Assembly (NCBI GenBank): GCA_024222485.1
Contig: JAAEPJ010000005.1
Location: forward strand, 1 to 51,194
Length of the DNA stretch: 51,194 bases
From: a bacterium
GTDB lineage: Bacteria > RUG730 > JAAEPJ01
Direction of reading: 5' to 3'
Shown here: one piece after another, positions 46,988-51,194 of the stretch
Layout: the number at the start of each line of letters is the position of its first letter
Position numbering within the stretch: position 1 is the first letter of the stretch
The notes under the pieces: model-generated
Database searches by the model: none
What the model saw: only the letters and a program-made list of their open reading frames with translations
Told to the model about the DNA's origin: nothing
Program-made: the position numbers and the translations under genes

Positions 46988-47701
46988 ATGAGTCAACCAA
47001 AATATAAAAGGATTCTTATTAAAATCAGTGGTGAATCATTGGTAAGCCCAAGCCAAGCCATTGATCTTTCTTCTGATAATGTTAACAGGTTAGCTTCTCA
47101 GATTAAAGAAATGAAGTCGCTTGGCGTGGAAGTTGCAATTGTTATTGGTGGTGGGAATATTTGGCGTGGCAGCTTTGCAAAGAAGATTGATCCTGTTACT
47201 TCTGATTACATGGGGATGATGGCGACGATGATTAACTCTTTAGCCCTTCAGAGTGCGCTTGAACTCAAAGATATTCCTACAAGAGTACAGAGTGCAATCA
47301 TGATCCAAAAGTTAAGCGAGCCATTCATTAGGCGTCGTGCAATTAGACACCTAGAAAAAGGTCGTGTGGTCATTTTTGCATGTGGAACGGGTAACCCATT
47401 TTTTACAACAGATACAGCTTCTGTCCTACGAGCTGCTGAGATTGATGCTGAGATTATTGTTAAAGCGACTAAGGTTGATGGTATTTATTCTGATGATCCT
47501 CAAAAAAATAGTGATGCAGTTAAGTATTACAGCATAACTTTTGAGAAAGCATTCAAGAAGAACTTAAAAGTTATGGATGCGACAGCTTTTTCATTATGTA
47601 TGGAGAAAAATATTCCGATCGTTGTTCTTAATATGAATAAAGAAAACAATATTTTAAAAGCAGTTCTAGGTGAGAAAGTAGGTACAGTTGTAAAACAGTA
47701 G
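46988..47701 (+). CDS. pyrH: UMP kinase
   Basis: PyrH converts UMP to UDP. The 237-aa protein belongs to the amino-acid-kinase fold and has KRILIKISGESL, VIGGGNIWRG, GTGNPFFTTDTAS and VIKATKVDGIYSDDPQ-like VDGIYSDDP. Family length is about 240. It follows the tsf terminator with GAGGG before its ATG, and precedes frr by 37 bp. Confidence 0.97.
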   Translation: MSQPKYKRILIKISGESLVSPSQAIDLSSDNVNRLASQIKEMKSLGVEVAIVIGGGNIWRGSFAKKIDPVTSDYMGMMATMINSLALQSALELKDIPTRVQSAIMIQKLSEPFIRRRAIRHLEKGRVVIFACGTGNPFFTTDTASVLRAAEIDAEIIVKATKVDGIYSDDPQKNSDAVKYYSITFEKAFKKNLKVMDATAFSLCMEKNIPIVVLNMNKENNILKAVLGEKVGTVVKQ

Positions 47702-47738
47702 ATGTTTTGCAGTAGTGCCTGATAAACAGGAGGAAAGT

Positions 47739-48302
47739 ATGGAAATTATCAATACAATTAAAGATGATGCTCAAGATAAAATGAAAAAAACCATTATAAA
47801 GCTTGGTGAAGAATTTTCTGCCTTAAGAACAGGTCGTGCGAATTCGGCATTGCTGGATATTATTAAGGTAGATGTTTATGGCTCAAAGATGCCCATTAAT
47901 CAATTGGCAAATATTTTAATTCCTGAAGCGCGTGTTTTAGAGATTGTGCCATGGAGTTTAGAAAATTTAGAGCATATTGAGAAAGCTATTAATCAGTCAC
48001 CTTTGGAACTAAACCCCTCTAATGATGGAAAATTAATTCGGATTGTTTTACCAGCTTTAACAGAAGATAGCCGTAAAAAATTGGTTAAGCATGCCAAGGT
48101 CGCTGCAGAAAACTTTAAAATTGCCGTTAGAAATGAAAGGCGTGATGCTAATACTGATTTAAAACATGCTGGCAAAAATAAGGAAATTACCGAAGATTTT
48201 GTAAGAAATGGAGAAGAAGAAGTTCAGAAAATTACTAATAAATATATTAAGCAGATCGATGAGATGTTATCTCAAAAAGAAGCAGAAATTATGGAAGTTT
48301 AA
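47739..48302 (+). CDS. frr: Ribosome recycling factor
   Basis: Frr splits post-termination ribosomes with EF-G. The start is ATG 47739 after AGGAGG; a GTG at 47715 would add eight non-homologous residues. The 187-aa protein has LRTGRANSALLD, IPEARVLEIVPW and the domain I helices with VKHAKVAAENFKIAVRNER-type sequence. The usual uppS/cdsA genes do not follow. A 272-bp gap precedes rnr. Confidence 0.96.
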   Translation: MEIINTIKDDAQDKMKKTIIKLGEEFSALRTGRANSALLDIIKVDVYGSKMPINQLANILIPEARVLEIVPWSLENLEHIEKAINQSPLELNPSNDGKLIRIVLPALTEDSRKKLVKHAKVAAENFKIAVRNERRDANTDLKHAGKNKEITEDFVRNGEEEVQKITNKYIKQIDEMLSQKEAEIMEV

Positions 48303-48574
48303 AGTTTTGGATAGTATTGTAGCGCTAGATCTAAGATTTATTTTTTATATTTGATATTTTCAAGAAAAAAAGGTTAGTTTCTTTTAAAAATAGATTCCCA
48401 AGATTCCCTAAGTTATCTCGATTTACTTTTATTTTTCTCATCTGACCTCTTTGATTAAAGATATTTTTAAATTTTTATGGGGATTATGGTAGGAATAAGT
48501 TTGTTTAATGATTTTAATTGTGGATCAGAAATAACAATTAGCTTACTAAGGCTAAGAAATAAAAAGGTAAATTA

Positions 48575-50494
48575 ATGAAATTTAAAGGGAAAATTGAACT
48601 TACTTTAAAAGGTTTTGGTTTTTTAATTTGTGAAGATAAGAACCAAAAAGATATTTTTATTCTTAAAAGAAACTTGAATAATGCAATGGACGGCGATGTT
48701 GTCATTGTTGAAACTTTGAATAAGACGAAGAAGCCTGAAGGCATTGTTGTCGAGATTGTGGCTCGTCGTAATAATAATATTGTTGGTACATTTCATAAAG
48801 ATAAAAAGAATAGCTATGGTTTTGTGATTGCAGATGATAAAAATGTTTATCTAGATATTTTTATCCCAAAAGGGCAGGCTCTTTCTGCAAAGGATGATGA
48901 TAAAGTTGTTGTAAAAATTACGAAGTGGCCTGATAGCGAAAAAAGAAGTCCTGAGGGTGAAATAACTGAAAACTTAGGTAATAAAAATAAAAAAGGTGTG
49001 GATATTCTTTCTGTTATCAAGAAGTTTGATATTAATGAGAAATTTCAGAAACAAGTATTAGCTGAAGGTACAAAGATTCCCGGTTTGGTCACTAATAAAG
49101 ACTTGAATGATCGTTTGGATTTAAGAGAGCATAAAATAGTTACTATTGATGGCATGGATTCTAAAGATTTAGATGATGCTATTTCTCTTTTAAAGCTTGA
49201 CAATGGGCATTTTAAACTGGGTGTCCATATTGCAGATGTTGCTCATTATGTCCAAGAAAACTCAGAGCTTGATCGTGAAGCTTTTGAGCGTTCAACCAGT
49301 ACTTATTTGATTGATACCGTTATTCCGATGTTACCGGAGAATCTTTCCAATGGTATTTGTAGCTTGAATCCTAATGTTGACCGCTTAACTATTTCTTGTA
49401 TTATGGAGATTAATCACAAGGGGAATGTTGTTAACCATGAAATTGTTGAAAGTGTGATTAAGACAACTAACCGGTTAGTTTATACGGAGGTATCGGATAA
49501 TTTAGAGAGCAAAAATCCTGATCAATATTATAAAACTATGGAAGACTTAGCTCTTATTTTAAAGAAAAAGCGATACCAGCGTGGCACGATTGATTTTGAA
49601 TTTGCTGAACCTTATATTGTGCTAGACAAAAAAGGCAAGGCCGTTGATGTTAAGATCCGAGATCGTCGTATAGCAAATAAGATCATTGAAGAGTTCATGA
49701 TTTTGGCAAATGAGACAGTGGCAGAATATGTGCATCACTTTAATTTACCCTTTGTTTTTAGAGTTCATAAGCAGCCGAGTGAAGAAAAAATTATGATTTT
49801 CAATAAATTTTTAGATAATCTTGGTTATAGGATTAAGGGGAAGCAAGGAGAGGTTCATCCTAAAGCATTACAGGCTATTCAAGCTAAAATTGCGGGTTCG
49901 CCTGAAGAAGATATTGTTAACAAAATGATGCTTCGCAGTTTAAGGCAGGCTAAATATAGTGTGAAAAATGAAGGACATTTTGGTTTAGCTTCGAGTTATT
50001 ACTGTCATTTTACTTCGCCGATTCGTCGGTATCCTGATTTGGTTGTGCATAGAATTTTAAAAGATATCATCAAGAATAAAATTACCAAAACAAGGGTAAA
50101 AGAACTTGAAGAAATGGCAAGGACAGTGTCGCTTCAAGCCTCGGAGCAGGAACGTATCTCGGAGAAAGCTGAACGGGATGTTTATGATATGAAAAAAGCT
50201 GAGTATATGGAAGATAAGGTTGGAGATATTTTTTTAGGCACAATTTCTTCTGTCCTTAGGTTTGGTTTTTTTGTTGAGCTGGCTAATTGTGTGGAAGGCT
50301 TGGTGCGGGTTGAAAACTTAAAAGATGATTATTATATTTTTGATGAGCAACGAATGAGTTTATCAGGGGAACATAATAAAAAAACTTTTAAGATTGGGGA
50401 TAAGGTCAAGGTTCTTTTAGCAAAGGTCAGTGTTGAGCGGCGTGAGGTTGATTTTGAGTTATTACCTAGAGATAGAAAAGTCAAAGAGTCTTAA
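48575..50494 (+). CDS. rnr: Exoribonuclease R (RNase II/RNB family)
   Basis: RNase R degrades structured RNA 3' to 5'. The 639-aa protein starts with cold-shock domains (about 1-125), then the RNB catalytic domain with GMDSKDLDDAISL and VHIADVAHYV (catalytic aspartates) and FTSPIRRYPDLVVHRIL, and a C-terminal S1 domain (about 545-632, GDIFLGTISSVLRFGFFVEL). It is shorter than E. coli RNase R (about 813 aa), lacking the N-terminal helix-turn-helix and the basic tail. No ribosome binding site is strong; AAGG lies about 7 bases upstream. Confidence 0.95.
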   Translation: MKFKGKIELTLKGFGFLICEDKNQKDIFILKRNLNNAMDGDVVIVETLNKTKKPEGIVVEIVARRNNNIVGTFHKDKKNSYGFVIADDKNVYLDIFIPKGQALSAKDDDKVVVKITKWPDSEKRSPEGEITENLGNKNKKGVDILSVIKKFDINEKFQKQVLAEGTKIPGLVTNKDLNDRLDLREHKIVTIDGMDSKDLDDAISLLKLDNGHFKLGVHIADVAHYVQENSELDREAFERSTSTYLIDTVIPMLPENLSNGICSLNPNVDRLTISCIMEINHKGNVVNHEIVESVIKTTNRLVYTEVSDNLESKNPDQYYKTMEDLALILKKKRYQRGTIDFEFAEPYIVLDKKGKAVDVKIRDRRIANKIIEEFMILANETVAEYVHHFNLPFVFRVHKQPSEEKIMIFNKFLDNLGYRIKGKQGEVHPKALQAIQAKIAGSPEEDIVNKMMLRSLRQAKYSVKNEGHFGLASSYYCHFTSPIRRYPDLVVHRILKDIIKNKITKTRVKELEEMARTVSLQASEQERISEKAERDVYDMKKAEYMEDKVGDIFLGTISSVLRFGFFVELANCVEGLVRVENLKDDYYIFDEQRMSLSGEHNKKTFKIGDKVKVLLAKVSVERREVDFELLPRDRKVKES

Positions 50495-50950
50495 CCTATA
50501 AGTTGAGATAGAGATATTAGAGGGCTGCGGCAGAAGTTAGCAAGAACTTATCTTCGAGAGCTGTTTTTATAGCTAAAATACAAGAGTTTATTACAAAAAA
50601 AAGGTTAAATCATGAGATAATACTCAAGAGTTAGCACCTAAAGTAGCTGAGTCGATTTGTTTTAGAAAAAGGTACATCTCATCGTTCTCTTCTTATCTTA
50701 AATAATTCGTTAAAATGAAAGTTTATTATAATGTGTAATTGTCCTAATTTTAAAGATCATCGCTGGAATAATAATATTTGTTTGAGGGAAGTGGGATAGG
50801 CAATGATTCGTAAGCAATATTCTAAACGCATCAATCCATAAAACGTAAGGATTATAAAATTACTTTATGAACCAATCCATGGATATTTTTCATCACTAGC
50901 GTCCACTAGATTTTTGATTAATTTTGAGTTTGTGGCGAAAGAGGTGTCGC
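50495..50950. other. 456-bp spacer between rnr and the TolC-like gene
   Basis: Two short frames are seen: 50731-50799 (22 codons, MCNCPNFKDHRW, two cysteines near the N-terminus) and 50803-50841 (MIRKQYSKRI). Neither has a convincing ribosome binding site. No tRNA, terminator or strong promoter was recognised. The region may carry promoter elements for the TolC-like gene. Confidence 0.5.
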
Positions 50951-51061
50951 ATGAAAAACATATTTTTGGGGATATTGATTTTTTGTTTTACGGCAGCTTT
51001 ATTTGCAGAAACATTAACAATAGAAGAATTTATTGTGTTTGCGGTTAAAAAGGATCTATAC
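50951..51061 (+). pseudogene. TolC-like outer-membrane efflux gene, 5' fragment cut by IS
   Basis: The ATG follows GAGGTG. The first 37 codons give a signal peptide (MKNIFLGILIFCFTAALFA, cleavage near residue 19) and then ETLTIEEFIVFAVKKD, which resembles the start of mature TolC-type proteins (LTLEEAxxxA). The frame runs into the IS terminal sequence at 51062 and stops inside it. The remainder of the gene would lie beyond the window. With the RND gene at 637-3738 lacking a channel gene, loss of this one may be relevant, though they are far apart here. Confidence 0.55.
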
Positions 51062-51194
51062 TGTACCCCATTAAGAAATTTATAAAAAGTGAGAATATTA
51101 ATATAATAAAATCACTTAAATTAATGGAGGTCCTTTTAAAAAAATGAAAAATAATTACTCCTCTCAAGACAAATTTAATATTGTGCTAGAAGCA
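51062..51194 (+). mobile_element. IS3-family-like element, left end with orfA start (runs off right edge)
   Basis: The terminal sequence at 51062-51081 is identical to 163-182 in inverse orientation. A start codon at 51144, after AATGGAGG, opens a frame MKNNYSSQDKFNIVLEA, matching the N-terminus of IS3-type OrfA (helix-turn-helix). The element inserted within the TolC-like gene. The 3' part is off the window, so target duplication cannot be tested. Confidence 0.8.

Noticed and set aside
1-51194. CRISPR arrays, tRNA, rRNA, prophage modules
   Set aside because: No regular direct repeats with spacers, no tRNA-type T-arm and anticodon patterns, and no phage structural genes were found by reading.

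Overview
This is a low-GC bacterial chromosomal segment made up mostly of housekeeping genes. Several traits point to a two-membrane (Gram-negative type) cell: an RND efflux pump, the start of a TolC-like outer-membrane protein with a signal peptide, and a long YidC with a periplasmic domain. The hpf-ptsN-rapZ-mannose-PTS-HPr-EI gene order is best known from Deltaproteobacteria and related lineages, but rpoN is absent and yvcK is inserted. I cannot place the organism at phylum level. A poorly sampled low-GC diderm lineage is only a guess. No tRNA, rRNA or CRISPR array was seen.

Layout. 1-600: remnant of an IS3-like element next to a 5'-truncated gene, then a 24-codon mini-ORF. 637-5584 (-): GH15 glycosidase followed by an orphan RND permease. 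5882-8546 (+): yebC, ruvC and a DUF1015 gene. 8572-14397 (-): thiE, an RluA-type pseudouridine synthase, an MsrA-MsrB fusion, an RRM protein, a frameshifted recG with damaged motifs, and a small membrane protein. 14744-19441 (+): rpmH-rnpA-yidD-yidC-jag behind a near-consensus promoter, then a membrane-anchored coiled-coil protein and a cation/proton antiporter. 19553-27140 (+): hpf, ptsN, rapZ, yvcK and a complete mannose-type PTS with HPr and Enzyme I. 27335-29868 (+): lepA-lepB. 29965-37425 (-): ppdK, rpoD, dnaG and a sugar-nucleotide epimerase. 37426-38276: a very AT-rich, geneless stretch with DnaA-box-like sites. 38277-42764 (+): argG, panD, cvpA-like, trmB, metX, metW. 42765-43447: decayed, hairpin-rich DNA. 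43448-45155: an SPFH protein (+) and an orphan FetB-type permease (-). 45342-50494 (+): rpsB, tsf, pyrH, frr, rnr. 50951-51194: a TolC-like gene cut at its 37th codon by an IS3-like element that runs off the window.

How the genes work together. The 19.5-27.1 kb block joins ribosome hibernation (Hpf), nitrogen-type PTS signalling (PtsN), cell-wall precursor and carbon control (RapZ, YvcK) and a full PEP phosphorelay (EI, HPr, EIIA/B/C/D). No sugar-catabolic gene lies beside it, so sensing or global control is at least as likely as simple sugar uptake. PPDK at 30-32.6 kb interconverts pyruvate and PEP, the phosphoryl donor of that relay. The metX-metW, argG and panD genes indicate synthesis of methionine, arginine and the beta-alanine part of CoA. 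The clearest signs of genome erosion are recG (frameshift, Walker A change, in-frame insertion), the two IS-interrupted genes at the window edges, and the degraded DNA near 43 kb. I found no convincing new multigene defence or metabolic system. The best leads are the PTS/RapZ/YvcK/Hpf block, the recG insertion and the candidate origin-like region.
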